A stretch of 64,000 nt of DNA from Pseudaquabacterium inlustre. GTDB lineage: Bacteria; Pseudomonadota; Gammaproteobacteria; Burkholderiales; Burkholderiaceae_C. The translations under genes and the position numbers were made by a program. Of this stretch, positions 44,446-52,851 are shown one piece after another. Each line of letters starts with the position of its first letter. Positions within the stretch are counted from its first letter, which is position 1. The stretch covers positions 617,247 to 681,246 of the forward strand of contig NZ_JBBUTH010000007.1 of the NCBI RefSeq assembly GCF_038066595.1. The letters are read 5' to 3'. The notes below the pieces were generated by a model. That model was given only the letters and a program-made list of their open reading frames with translations, ran no database searches and was not told the DNA's origin.

Positions 44446-46437
44446 TCAGGCGGCCACGGCTTCGGCCGTCACCTCGATCACCACGCGGTGCGCGGCCACC
44501 TGCTCGCCCACGCCCACGGCCAGCAGCGTGATGCGGCCCGCCACCGGGGCCACGTGCACATGCTCCATCTTCATGGCCTCCAGCGTCAGCAGCGGCTGGC
44601 CGGCCTGCACCGTGTCGCCCTCGGCCACCAGCACGGCCACCACGCGGCCGTTCATGGATGCGCGCACCTTGCCGTCGCCGCCCGCCCCGCCCTGGCGCTG
44701 GGCCACGGCGCGGGTGTGGTCGGCCACGTCGTAGGGCCGGCCGCGGAAGTGCATCAGCAGCCGCGCACCATCGCGGTGGAAGGCCACCGCCTCCACCACG
44801 CCGTCGAGCGACACGCGCAGCCGGTGCGGCGCGCTTTCCACCAGCTGCAGCGCGCGTTCGGCACCGTCGATCTGGGCGGTGAACTCGTTGGGGCCCAGCT
44901 GGGTGAGTGCGGCCGCGTGGGTGGCGCCGCCCAGGCCGTAGCGCAGGCCCAGCGGCAGCGTGTGCGTGAGGCGGCGCTCGCTGTGGCGGCGCGTGCCGTC
45001 GTGCGCCGTCTCGGCCAGCACCAGGGCAGCCACCGCGGCGGCGTCGCGCAGCGTGGCGGCGTCGGTGCCCAGCAGTTCGGCCTGGTGAGTGCCGATGAAG
45101 GCCGTGGTGGCGCCGCCGGCGGCAAACACCGGGTGCGCCAGGCAGCGCGCCAGGAACACCTGGTTGGTGGTGACGCCCAGCGCCACCAGGTCCTGCAGGC
45201 CGCTGATCAGGCGGCGCCGCGCTTCATCGCGCGTGCGGCCATGGGCCACCAGCTTGGCGATCATCGAGTCGTAGTAAGGCGGCACCTCCACGCCCGACAC
45301 CAGGCCATGCTCCACGCGCAGCGCTTCGGGCGCATGCCACAGCGCCATGCGGCCGCTTTGCGGCATGAAGCCGCCGTCGGCATCCTCGGCACACAGGCGC
45401 ACCTCGATGGCATGGCCGCTGAAGCGCACGTCGTCCTGTGTGATCGGCAGCGGCTCGCCGGCCGCCACGCGCAGCTGCAGTTCCACCAGGTCCAGCCCGG
45501 TGATGGCCTCGGTGACCGGGTGCTCCACCTGCAGCCGGGTGTTCATCTCCATGAAGAAGAAGTTGCCGTCGCGGTCGAGCAGGAACTCCAGCGTGCCCGC
45601 GCCTTCGTAGGCGATGGCCTTCACGGCCTTCACCGCCACCTCGCCCATGCGCGCGCGCAGCTCGGCGTTGACGGCCGGGCTGGGCGCCTCCTCCACCACC
45701 TTCTGGTGGCGGCGCTGCACCGAGCAGTCGCGCTCGCCCAGGTGGATGGCGTGGCCGTGGCGGTCGGCAAAGATCTGGATCTCGATGTGGCGCGGCTCGA
45801 GGATGGCGCGCTCCAGGATCACCTCGGGGTCGCCGAAGGCGTTCTGCGCCTCGCTTTGTGCGCTGGCCAGCGCGGCGGCAAAGTCGGCCGCGCTGCTCAC
45901 CAGGCGCATGCCGCGGCCACCGCCGCCGGCCGTGGCCTTGATCATCACCGGGTAGCCGATGCGCGCGGCCTCGGCGGCCAGGCGTTCGGGGCTCTGGTCG
46001 CCCTCGGTGCCGTCGCGCTGGTAGCCGGGGATGCAGGGCACGCCGGCGTCCATCATCAGCTGCTTGGCGCCGGCCTTGTGGCCCATGGCGCGGATGGCCT
46101 CGGGCGAGGGGCCGATGAACACCAGGCCGGCATCGCGGCAGGCCTGGGCGAAGTCTTCGTTCTCGGCCAGAAAGCCGTAGCCGGGGTGCACGGCATCGGC
46201 GCCGGTGCGCTTCGCCGCGTCGATGATCGCGTCGATGCGCAGGTAGCTCTGGCTCGGCAGCGGCTCGCCGATGCACACGGCCTGGTCGGCCTCGCGCACA
46301 TGGCGGCTGTGGGCGTCGGCGGTGGAGTACACCGCCACCGTGCGGTAGCCCAGCGCCCGCGCGCTGCGGATCACGCGCAGCGCGATCTCGCCGCGGTTGG
46401 CGATCAGGATCTTGTGGAAGGGCGTCGGGGTGGTCAT
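44446..46437 (-). CDS. atuF: Acyl-CoA carboxylase alpha subunit: biotin carboxylase + biotin carrier (AtuF/LiuD-like)
   Basis: 663 residues. Biotin carboxylase domain: KILIANRGEIALRVIRSARALG (9-30), DAVHPGYGFLAEN, the ATP-binding GGGGRGM, EIQIFADRHG and MEMNTRLQVEHPVTE. A C-terminal biotin carrier domain ends with the biotinylation site EAMKMEH. It carboxylates biotin with ATP and bicarbonate; the carboxyltransferase encoded two genes upstream passes the carboxyl to a branched enoyl-CoA. Domain order equals the alpha subunits of methylcrotonyl- and geranyl-CoA carboxylases. The carboxyltransferase sequence and atuA nearby favour geranyl-CoA type, but methylcrotonyl-CoA cannot be excluded. Confidence 0.9.
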   Translation of the reverse strand: MTTPTPFHKILIANRGEIALRVIRSARALGYRTVAVYSTADAHSRHVREADQAVCIGEPLPSQSYLRIDAIIDAAKRTGADAVHPGYGFLAENEDFAQACRDAGLVFIGPSPEAIRAMGHKAGAKQLMMDAGVPCIPGYQRDGTEGDQSPERLAAEAARIGYPVMIKATAGGGGRGMRLVSSAADFAAALASAQSEAQNAFGDPEVILERAILEPRHIEIQIFADRHGHAIHLGERDCSVQRRHQKVVEEAPSPAVNAELRARMGEVAVKAVKAIAYEGAGTLEFLLDRDGNFFFMEMNTRLQVEHPVTEAITGLDLVELQLRVAAGEPLPITQDDVRFSGHAIEVRLCAEDADGGFMPQSGRMALWHAPEALRVEHGLVSGVEVPPYYDSMIAKLVAHGRTRDEARRRLISGLQDLVALGVTTNQVFLARCLAHPVFAAGGATTAFIGTHQAELLGTDAATLRDAAAVAALVLAETAHDGTRRHSERRLTHTLPLGLRYGLGGATHAAALTQLGPNEFTAQIDGAERALQLVESAPHRLRVSLDGVVEAVAFHRDGARLLMHFRGRPYDVADHTRAVAQRQGGAGGDGKVRASMNGRVVAVLVAEGDTVQAGQPLLTLEAMKMEHVHVAPVAGRITLLAVGVGEQVAAHRVVIEVTAEAVAA

Positions 46438-46467
46438 GGGCGGTCTCGTCGTCTTGGCGCGGGCGGT

Positions 46468-47616
46468 TTACTTGGGGAAGGTGCCCATGTATTTGCAGAG
46501 AATTTGCAGCATGACTTCGTCCGCGCCGCCGCCAATCGACGTCAGGCGCGTGTCGCGGTAGAAGCGCGAGATCAGGCTGTCGTTCATGTAGCCCATGCCG
46601 CCCCAGAACTGCAGACAGCCCGAGGCCACGTCGCGCACCACGCGGCCGGCCTTGAGCTTGGCCACGGTGGCCAGGCGCGTGGCATCGCGGCCGGCCACCA
46701 CGTCTTCCACGCAGTTCCAGGCCAGCGCGCGCACGCAGTCCACATCGGCCTGCATCTCGGCCAGCTTGTAGTGGATCCACTGGTTGTCCAGCAGCGCGCG
46801 ACCGAAGGCCTTGCGTTCGCGGGTGTACTCGATGGTCATGTCGATGCAGCGCTGGGCGCCGCCCATGCTGTTCAGCGCACCCCACAGCCGCTCGATCTGG
46901 AATTGCTCCATCTGGTAGGTGAAGCCCAGGCCTTCCTCGCCGATGCGGTAGCGTTGCGGCACGCGCACATCGTCGAAGAACAGCTGCGCGGTGTCGGACG
47001 AATCCATGCCGATCTTCTGCAGCTTGCGCGCGATGGAGACGCCCTTCGTCTTCATCGGCACCATGATCAGGCTCTTGTTGCGGTGCGGTGCGCCATCGCC
47101 CGTGTTGGCCAGCACGCAGCACCAGTCGGCCTGCGTGCCGTTGGTGGTCCACATCTTGCCGCCGTTGATGATGTAGTCGTCACCGTCCTTGCGCGCGGTG
47201 GTCTTGATCGAGGCCACGTCCGAGCCGCTGCCCACCTCGGAGACCCCCAGGCAGCCCACCATGTCACCGGCGATCGCCGGGGCCAGGAACTCGCGGCGCA
47301 GTTCGTCGCTGCCGCGGCGCGCCAGCGCCGGCGTGCACATGTCGGTCTGCACGCCGATGGCCATCGGGATGCCGCCGCAGTTGATGTCGGCCAGCGTCTC
47401 GGCAAACACGGCCGCATAGCTGTAGTCCAGCCCCGCTCCGCCAAACTCCACCGGCTTGTCCAGGCCCAGCAGGCCCAGGTCGCCCATCTGCTTGAACACC
47501 TGGTGGGCCGGGAAGATCTCGGCCGCCTCCCATTCGTCCACATGGGGGTTCACCTGCTCGGCGATGAAGCGCTTGATGGTGGCGCGCAGCTGTTCGTGTT
47601 CGTGCGTGAGTTGCAT
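46468..47616 (-). CDS. Acyl-CoA dehydrogenase, AtuD-like
   Basis: 382 residues from the ATG at 47616; an in-frame start 13 codons earlier is less likely. FAD acyl-CoA dehydrogenase pattern: MVGCLGVSEVGSGSDVASIKTTA (flavin and substrate loop), WTTNGTQADWCCVLANT, YTRERKAFGRALLDNQ and FWGGMGYMNDSLISRFYRDTRLTSIGGGADEVM near the end. It introduces a double bond next to the CoA thioester. Between the carboxyltransferase and biotin carboxylase genes (19- and 30-bp gaps), it would supply the enoyl-CoA substrate for carboxylation, as citronellyl-CoA dehydrogenase does in Atu clusters. The catalytic base was not pinpointed. Confidence 0.9.
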   Translation of the reverse strand: MQLTHEHEQLRATIKRFIAEQVNPHVDEWEAAEIFPAHQVFKQMGDLGLLGLDKPVEFGGAGLDYSYAAVFAETLADINCGGIPMAIGVQTDMCTPALARRGSDELRREFLAPAIAGDMVGCLGVSEVGSGSDVASIKTTARKDGDDYIINGGKMWTTNGTQADWCCVLANTGDGAPHRNKSLIMVPMKTKGVSIARKLQKIGMDSSDTAQLFFDDVRVPQRYRIGEEGLGFTYQMEQFQIERLWGALNSMGGAQRCIDMTIEYTRERKAFGRALLDNQWIHYKLAEMQADVDCVRALAWNCVEDVVAGRDATRLATVAKLKAGRVVRDVASGCLQFWGGMGYMNDSLISRFYRDTRLTSIGGGADEVMLQILCKYMGTFPK

Positions 47617-47635
47617 GGTGGTTCCAGGGGCTTCG

Positions 47636-49264
47636 TCAGGGGCGGGCAACAGCAAACTGCATGGCTTGCGGCTGGCGGGCCTCGGCCTCGCGGCAGGTGG
47701 CCAGCACCTTGCTCAGCACCGCGCGGGTGTCGCGCGGGTCGATCACGCCGTCGTCCAGCAGGCGCGCGCTGGTGGTGAACACGCTCATCTGGCTGTCGAA
47801 GCGGTCGATGATCTGCTTGCTCAAGGCTTCGAGCTTGGCGGTGTCGACCTCGCCCTTGCGGCGCATGGCGGCCTCGGTCACCATCACCATGGTGCCGGCG
47901 GCCTGCTCGCCGCCCATCACGGCCGTCTTGGCATTGGGCCAGCTGAAGCAGAAGCGCGGGGCGAAGCCGCGGCCGCACATGCCGTAGTTGCCGGCGCCGA
48001 AGGAGGCGCCGCAGTAGATGGTGATCTGCGGCACCGTGGCATTGGTGACGGCCTGGATCATCTTGCTGCCATGCTTGATGATGCCGTTCTCCTCGTAGCT
48101 CTTGCCCACCATGAAGCCGGTGGTGTTGTTGAGATACAGGATGGGCGTCTTGCTCTGGCAGCAGGCCTGGATGAAGTGCGTGGCCTTGGTGGCGCCGGCG
48201 GGGTCGATGGGGCCGTTGTTGGTGATGATGCCCACCGGCCAGCCTTCGATCTTGATGTGGCCACACACCGTGGCGCCGCCGTAGTTCTCGCCGAACTCCA
48301 GGAAGTCGGAGTCATCGGCGATGCGGGCGATCACCTGCTTCATGTCCACCGGGCGCTTGTGGTCGGCGGGCATGATGCCGAGCAGTTCTTCAGCGTCGTA
48401 GCGCGGCGGCTTGTAGCGTCGGCTGGGCGAGACGATCTCGGCCGGCATGTCGCGGTTCCAGTCGATCTGCGCCAGGATCTCGCGGGCGATGCGGATGCCG
48501 TCGCGGTCGTCCTCGGCCAGGTAGTCGCCCAGGCCCGAGATGTGGGTGTGCATCTCGGCACCGCCCAGTTCCTCTTCGGTGGCGATCTCGCCGGTGGCGG
48601 CCTTCAGCAGCGGCGGGCCGGCCAGGAACGCGCGCGAGCGGCCGCGGATCAGGATGATGTAGTCCGACAGGCCCGTCTGGTAGGCACCACCGGCGGTGGA
48701 CGAGCCATGCGTCACCGTCACCACCGGCAGGCCGGCGGCCGACAGGCGCGCCAGGTTGCGGAAGCTGGCGCCACCGCGGATGAAATCCTCCACGCGGTAG
48801 GCCAGCAGGTTGGCGCCGGCACTCTCCACCAGTTGCACCAGGGGCAGCTTGTTCTCGAGTGCCAGTTCCTGCACACGCAGGGTCTTGTCCAGGCCCATGG
48901 GCTGCAATGCGCCGGCATCGATGCCAGAGTCAGACGCCACCACCATGCAGCGGATGCCGCTGACGAAGCCGATGCCGGCGATCATGCCGCCACCGGGCGC
49001 GGTCTTCTCGGGATCGGGATGGTCCATGCCGTAGCCGGCCAGCGTGGCCAGTTCCAGGAACGGGGTGCCAGGATCGAGCAGCAGCGAGACGCGCTCACGC
49101 GGCAGCAGCTGGCCCCGCTTTTCGAAGCGCTCACGCGAGGCGGCTGACTTGGCGCGGGTGCGGTGTTCTGCCGCCCTCACGCGGCCCAGCAAGGCCAGCA
49201 TGGATTCGCGATTGGACTGGAAGCTCTCGCTGGTGGTGGACAGGGTGGACTCGATGTGGGCCAT
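47636..49264 (-). CDS. atuC: Acyl-CoA carboxylase beta subunit (carboxyltransferase), AtuC-like
   Basis: 542 residues from the ATG at 49264; the open frame continues upstream through repeat sequence and is not coding there. Carboxyltransferase domains: N-terminal LLPRERVSLLLDPGTPFLEL, GGASFRNLARLSAAGLPVVTV, and C-terminal GWPVGIITNNGPIDPAGATKA, LYLNNTTGFMVG and CGASFGAGNYGMCGRGFAPRF. The NTTGFMVG and IIKHGSKMIQAV segments look more like geranyl-CoA carboxylase beta (AtuC) than methylcrotonyl-CoA carboxylase; this is judgement, not a computed tree. It heads the operon with acyl-CoA dehydrogenase, biotin carboxylase and hydratase. A 622-bp repeat-rich gap lies upstream. Confidence 0.88.
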   Translation of the reverse strand: MAHIESTLSTTSESFQSNRESMLALLGRVRAAEHRTRAKSAASRERFEKRGQLLPRERVSLLLDPGTPFLELATLAGYGMDHPDPEKTAPGGGMIAGIGFVSGIRCMVVASDSGIDAGALQPMGLDKTLRVQELALENKLPLVQLVESAGANLLAYRVEDFIRGGASFRNLARLSAAGLPVVTVTHGSSTAGGAYQTGLSDYIILIRGRSRAFLAGPPLLKAATGEIATEEELGGAEMHTHISGLGDYLAEDDRDGIRIAREILAQIDWNRDMPAEIVSPSRRYKPPRYDAEELLGIMPADHKRPVDMKQVIARIADDSDFLEFGENYGGATVCGHIKIEGWPVGIITNNGPIDPAGATKATHFIQACCQSKTPILYLNNTTGFMVGKSYEENGIIKHGSKMIQAVTNATVPQITIYCGASFGAGNYGMCGRGFAPRFCFSWPNAKTAVMGGEQAAGTMVMVTEAAMRRKGEVDTAKLEALSKQIIDRFDSQMSVFTTSARLLDDGVIDPRDTRAVLSKVLATCREAEARQPQAMQFAVARP

Positions 49265-49402
49265 GGGTGCCGATGCCGGTGTGAATTGCCGGTGGCAGGT
49301 TATTTCTCTGCGCTTGGGGCGTCTTGCGGAGAGTGGCTGATGGGTTGTGCGTTTGCTTGTGTCGCTGTCCCTGCTTTGACTTGCGCGAACGGCCGATGCC
49401 GC

Positions 49403-49485
49403 CGGGTACCGGGCTGACTCCATGTCCCCCGCCGTCGGCCTCCCGGCCAACGGCTCCTCCTTTACTTACGTCAGCCCGGTACCCG
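49403..49485. repeat. 83-nt two-tier hairpin element
   Basis: Outer arms of 16 bases (49403-49418 and 49470-49485; core GGGTACCGGGCTGAC) are exact reverse complements. Inside, GCCGTCGGCC (49431-49440) pairs with GGCCAACGGC (49445-49454) around a TCCC loop with one mismatch. The unpaired parts are pyrimidine-rich on the plus strand and AAGGAGGAG-like on the minus strand. It could be a mobile repeat, a terminator, or a structured leader of the carboxyltransferase transcript. Confidence 0.75.
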
Positions 49486-49599
49486 ACGTCCTCGGCCTAC
49501 TCCACCGTTTCCGCATGCCGATGGCATGCCAAGGTGTTGGCAGCTATCGGCATCGCCGCCTGCGGGGGATTTGGGACCGAGAACGTGCTCGGTGGTTCG

Positions 49600-49839
49600 G
49601 CCAGGCCGTGCGTGGGCATCCGGTGGCGTGAATCTGCGCAGCCGAGGAGCGCAGCGCGGCTGGCGGCGCGCGCAGCGCGCATTCCCATCAAACTCGTGGC
49701 GCTTGTTTGAGCGCAGAGAGCGTGAGCGAACGAAGCGAGTTGCGCCACGCGCCAGCCACGCGAGCACCGCAGGGCAGCCCGGCGCCTGGGCGCCGGGCCA
49801 AGCAGTTGAACGCCACCGGATGCCCGCGCACGGCCTGGC
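49600..49839. repeat. 30-bp inverted repeats flanking a 180-bp core, MITE-like
   Basis: Bases 49600-49629 (GCCAGGCCGTGCG at the start) reappear in reverse complement at 49810-49839 with a single mismatch (29/30). The core between them has no gene. The layout resembles a non-autonomous mobile element; no obvious target-site duplication was seen at the edges. Confidence 0.65.
49777..49798. repeat. Perfect GC hairpin
   Basis: GCCCGGCGCC and GGCGCCGGGC pair perfectly around a 2-base TG loop, just inside the right arm of the 30-bp inverted repeat. Confidence 0.8.
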
Positions 49840-49850
49840 TTGCACCCAAC

Positions 49851-49892
49851 CCAGCAAGCCAAATCCAGCAAGTCAAACCCAGCAAGTCAAGA
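49851..49892. repeat. 14-bp tandem repeat, three units, ending over a stop codon
   Basis: CCAGCAAGCCAAAT, CCAGCAAGTCAAAC and CCAGCAAGTCAAGA follow each other directly. The TCA in the third unit (49887-49889) is the stop codon of the DUF2156 gene on the minus strand, so the array abuts that gene exactly. Confidence 0.85.
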
Positions 49893-50792
49893 GGACCGAA
49901 GCGAAGCCCGAAACTTCGGCAACAGCGCAGAAGGCTGATAGCTCTGCTTCGTCCGCCGGAAGTTCTCCAGACCCAGGTCCTGCTCGAAGTTCATCCAGTG
50001 CACCGGAAACGGTGGATCAGAAGCAAAGTGGTGGAACAGCAGTTGCGAGATGCCCTTGAAGCGCGTCAGCCCCTTGGCAAAGCGGATCACCGCCACGCCC
50101 GGCTGCAACAACTCACCCAGCACAAAGCCCGCCGGCTCGCCGTCGGCCCAGGCGATGTGGCCGGCCAGCCCCAAAAAGGGCGCGAGCGACAAGGCCTCCC
50201 GGCACGGCAGATCGTCCGCATCGCCAGGCGCCTTGCCCTTGTCGGCCGACCAGCCCTCCAGCACAGCCAGCGCTGCCTGCTGATGGCGGGCATCGGCCGA
50301 GTCATACGGCACCACCTCCAGCACATGCGCAGCGCGGCACTGCTTCATCAGGTTGCGCTTCTTCTGCAGCGCCGTGCCGCGGTAGTGGCGGAAGTGGTCG
50401 GCCGGGTAGAGGTAGTCGGCGTCGTCACGGTGGGCTTCGATGGCCCAATGCGCGGGGTCGAGCGCGCGGGCCTCCACCTCGGTCAGCGGAAACATCGCTG
50501 CATGGTCGGCCATCAGCGTTTGCAACACGCCGGTGGGCGCCGTGTGGGGTGCAAACAGCGGCAACAAGTGCCGCTGGCCGTCGTAGGTGAGGCCGCTGAT
50601 CGCCGGCCAGCCGCCGTCGATGAAGCGGTAGTCGTGCACCCGCCGGAACAGCCACAGGTTGGCATACGACAGGTCGGCAATGGCCTGCTCGCCCAGGCCC
50701 TGCAGCCGCGCGGCCAGCCGTGGTCCCAGGCGTGGCGCCAGGTCCAGCGTGAGCGGCTGGCCGATGGCGGCGCCCTGCTCCCCTTCGCTCAC
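49887..50792 (-). CDS. DUF2156-family protein (phosphatidylglycerol lysyltransferase C-terminal-like, GNAT fold)
   Basis: 301 residues. It resembles DUF2156 proteins: NLWLFRRVHDYRFIDGGWPAISGLTYDGQRHLLPLF near 45-80, HRDDADYLYPADHFRHYRGTALQKKRNLMKQ near 120-150, and a GNAT-like second half with GEPAGFVLGELLQPGVAVIRFAKG and INQLLFHHFA-type ending (GISQLLFHHFASDP). Related domains in MprF move aminoacyl groups from tRNA to lipid, but stand-alone versions are mostly uncharacterised; no membrane segments are present here. It follows the TIGR03084 gene by 18 bp on the same strand. Its link to acyl-CoA degradation is unexplained. Confidence 0.78.
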   Translation of the reverse strand: MSEGEQGAAIGQPLTLDLAPRLGPRLAARLQGLGEQAIADLSYANLWLFRRVHDYRFIDGGWPAISGLTYDGQRHLLPLFAPHTAPTGVLQTLMADHAAMFPLTEVEARALDPAHWAIEAHRDDADYLYPADHFRHYRGTALQKKRNLMKQCRAAHVLEVVPYDSADARHQQAALAVLEGWSADKGKAPGDADDLPCREALSLAPFLGLAGHIAWADGEPAGFVLGELLQPGVAVIRFAKGLTRFKGISQLLFHHFASDPPFPVHWMNFEQDLGLENFRRTKQSYQPSALLPKFRASLRSS

Positions 50793-50810
50793 ACCCAGCC
50801 CGGCAAAGGC

Positions 50811-51626
50811 TCAGGCCGCAGGCTGGGGGCGGGCCCGCGTGCGCACGCCGGCGGCCGGGCCATCGGCCGGCGGGCCGGCAAAGCACTGGGCGATGCGGCT
50901 CCAGGCCTCGGCGCCGGCACCGGCGAACTGCAGCGCCGTGTCGTCGCGGTGGCGGCGCTGCGTGACCAGCAGCGCGAAGTCCATCGCCGGGCCTTTGACG
51001 AAATCGGTGGCCGACGGCTCGCCCCAGGTCCACAGGCTGCCGTCGGGCGCGGTGAGTTCCACATACGGCGCTGGCTGCGGCACATCCAGCTTGCGGTTCA
51101 CGAAGGTCCAGCCGTAGGTGGTGACGCCCAGGTGGCAGATGTGCCTGAGCCCAGGGCTGGCGCCCCGGGTCTGGCCCAGTGCGTCCCAGATGTCCTGTCC
51201 ATGCGCCCAGGTCTCCATCAGCCGCGCGGTGGCAAAACTGCGCGCGCTCATCGGCGGGCCGTACCAGGGCAGGCGGGCCTTGGGGTCCAGCGGGCGCAAC
51301 TGGGCCACCAGGGTCTCGAAGCGCTGGCGCCACTGGGCCAGCAACGCCGCACCGTCCAGGTGGCCGAAGGTCTCGCGGGCAATGGCGCTGATTTCCTTGC
51401 CCTGGCCCTGCTCGGCCATCAGCGCCTTCACGCCGGCCATGAAGGCTTCGGCATCGGTGCAGCTCTGCAGCGCGGTGTCGTCGAAGTAGGCCAGGTGGGC
51501 GATCTCGTCCCACGGCGTCCAGCCGTAGAAATCGGTCACCACGCGCCATTGCGCGGGGCTCAGCGTGGCGCAGAAGTCGGCCAGTGCGCGGTATTCGCCG
51601 ATCAGGTCGTCGCAGGTTTGCTGCAT
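50811..51626 (-). CDS. TIGR03084-family metal-binding protein (DinB/maleylpyruvate isomerase-like)
   Basis: 271 residues from the ATG at 51626. The four-helix DinB-type metal site is suggested by FYGWTPWDEIAHLAYFDDTAL (about 42-62) and METWAHGQDIWDALG (about 145-160), whose histidines would bind a divalent metal. TIGR03084 proteins are recurrent neighbours of acyl-CoA dehydrogenases and AtuA-type proteins, and I see the same association here (acyl-CoA dehydrogenase 16 bp upstream). The family's reaction is not established as far as I know. Confidence 0.85.
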   Translation of the reverse strand: MQQTCDDLIGEYRALADFCATLSPAQWRVVTDFYGWTPWDEIAHLAYFDDTALQSCTDAEAFMAGVKALMAEQGQGKEISAIARETFGHLDGAALLAQWRQRFETLVAQLRPLDPKARLPWYGPPMSARSFATARLMETWAHGQDIWDALGQTRGASPGLRHICHLGVTTYGWTFVNRKLDVPQPAPYVELTAPDGSLWTWGEPSATDFVKGPAMDFALLVTQRRHRDDTALQFAGAGAEAWSRIAQCFAGPPADGPAAGVRTRARPQPAA

Positions 51627-51642
51627 GGTCAAAATGCCCTCG

Positions 51643-52812
51643 TCAGAACCCAAGCTGCTTGGCGGCCAGATCCTTCATGATCTCCTCGCTGCCGCCGCCG
51701 ATCATCATCACCTTCACCTCGCGGTAGATGCGCTCGCTCTTGGTGCCGCGCATGAAGCCCATGCCGCCCAGGATCTGCACGGCCTGGTCGGCGCAGAACT
51801 GCATGGCCTGGGTCGACAGGATCTTGGCCATGCAGATGCGCGCCACCATCTGCGCGGGGTCGCCCACCTTGTGCTCCAGCCGCCAGCTCAGCTCGTAGAT
51901 CTGGCTGCGCGCGGCGTCGATCTTCATCGCCATGTCCACCAGCTTGTGGCGGATGACCTGGCGCTGCACCAGCGGCTGGCCGAAGGTGTGGCGCTCGCGC
52001 GCCCAGGCCACGGCTTCCTCCAGGCACACCTGGGCATAGGCGCAGGCCTGCGCGGCCATGCCCAGGCGCTCGCTGTTGAAGTTGTTCATGAAGACCATGA
52101 AGCCCTTGTTCTCGCGCCCCAGCAGATGGCCCACCGGCACGCGCACGTTGTCGAAGCGCAGGTGCGCGGTGTCCGACGCCCACCAGCCCATCTTCTTCAG
52201 CGCGGTGCGGGTCAGGCCCGGCGTGTCGCCCTTGATCAGCAGTGCCGAGACACCCCCCGCGCCGGGGTTGGACGGATCGGTGCGCACGGCCACGGTGAAC
52301 CAGTCGGCGCGCATGCCCGAGGTGATGAACACCTTCTCGCCGTTGACGACGTAATGGTCGCCATCGCGGATGGCCGTGGTCTTGAGCGCCGCCACATCCG
52401 AGCCGCCACCGGGCTCGGTGACGGCCAGTGCGGCGATCTCATCACCCGCCAGCACTGGCGGGATCACGCGGGCCTTGACCTCGTCGGATCCCCAGGCGGC
52501 CACCGGCGGCAGGCCGATGCTGTGCGACATCAGCGAGGCACTCACGCCGCCGCAGCCCGAGCGCGCCAGCTCCTCGCTGGCTACCAGGTGGTAGAAGATG
52601 TCGGTGGGCGTGCCGCCGTACTGCTCGGGGTAGCCCATGCCCAGCAGGCCCAGCGCCGAGGCCTTCTTGTACAGCGCGCGCGGGAAGGTCTCGGCCTCGT
52701 CCCAGTCGTTGCAGTAGGGCGTGATCTCGCGCGCCACGAAGTCGCGCAGCGCGGCGCGGAAGCTCTCGTGCTCGGGGGTGAAGCAGTGCGGCAGCGGGGT
52801 GAAGTCAAGCAT
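51643..52812 (-). CDS. Acyl-CoA dehydrogenase (second copy in the cluster)
   Basis: 389 residues. Flavin-dependent acyl-CoA dehydrogenase: IAALAVTEPGGGSDVAALKTTA, FITSGMRADWFTVAVRT, WARERHTFGQPLVQRQ, and an ending with ILGGMGFMRGTKSERIYREVKVMMIGGGSEEIM. It differs considerably from the other dehydrogenase at 46468, so the two probably act on different chain lengths or branch positions. It lies between the BioD-like gene (39-bp gap) and the TIGR03084 gene (16-bp gap). Confidence 0.92.
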   Translation of the reverse strand: MLDFTPLPHCFTPEHESFRAALRDFVAREITPYCNDWDEAETFPRALYKKASALGLLGMGYPEQYGGTPTDIFYHLVASEELARSGCGGVSASLMSHSIGLPPVAAWGSDEVKARVIPPVLAGDEIAALAVTEPGGGSDVAALKTTAIRDGDHYVVNGEKVFITSGMRADWFTVAVRTDPSNPGAGGVSALLIKGDTPGLTRTALKKMGWWASDTAHLRFDNVRVPVGHLLGRENKGFMVFMNNFNSERLGMAAQACAYAQVCLEEAVAWARERHTFGQPLVQRQVIRHKLVDMAMKIDAARSQIYELSWRLEHKVGDPAQMVARICMAKILSTQAMQFCADQAVQILGGMGFMRGTKSERIYREVKVMMIGGGSEEIMKDLAAKQLGF

Positions 52813-52851
52813 GGGGCTGGGCGCGCAGGGCGCGGGTGCGGGGTCGGCTCA

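Larger units (their letters stand above)
49265..49886. other. 622-bp intergenic region packed with inverted and tandem repeats
   Basis: No gene with recognisable conservation. It contains a two-tier hairpin (49403-49485), a 30-bp inverted repeat pair (49600-49629 and 49810-49839), a GC hairpin (49777-49798) and a 14-bp tandem repeat (49851-49892). Several frames stay open across it, as expected in GC-rich DNA, but they change with the repeats. It must also hold the promoter of the carboxyltransferase operon. Confidence 0.75.

Noticed and set aside
44305..47778. Plus-strand open frame of 1157 codons
   Set aside because: Antisense shadow of the biotin carboxylase and acyl-CoA dehydrogenase genes, which carry clear catalytic motifs.
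49324..49857. Several short open frames on both strands in the repeat region
   Set aside because: They run through inverted repeats, so similar residues appear on both strands; such frames are commonly mis-annotated as hypothetical proteins.
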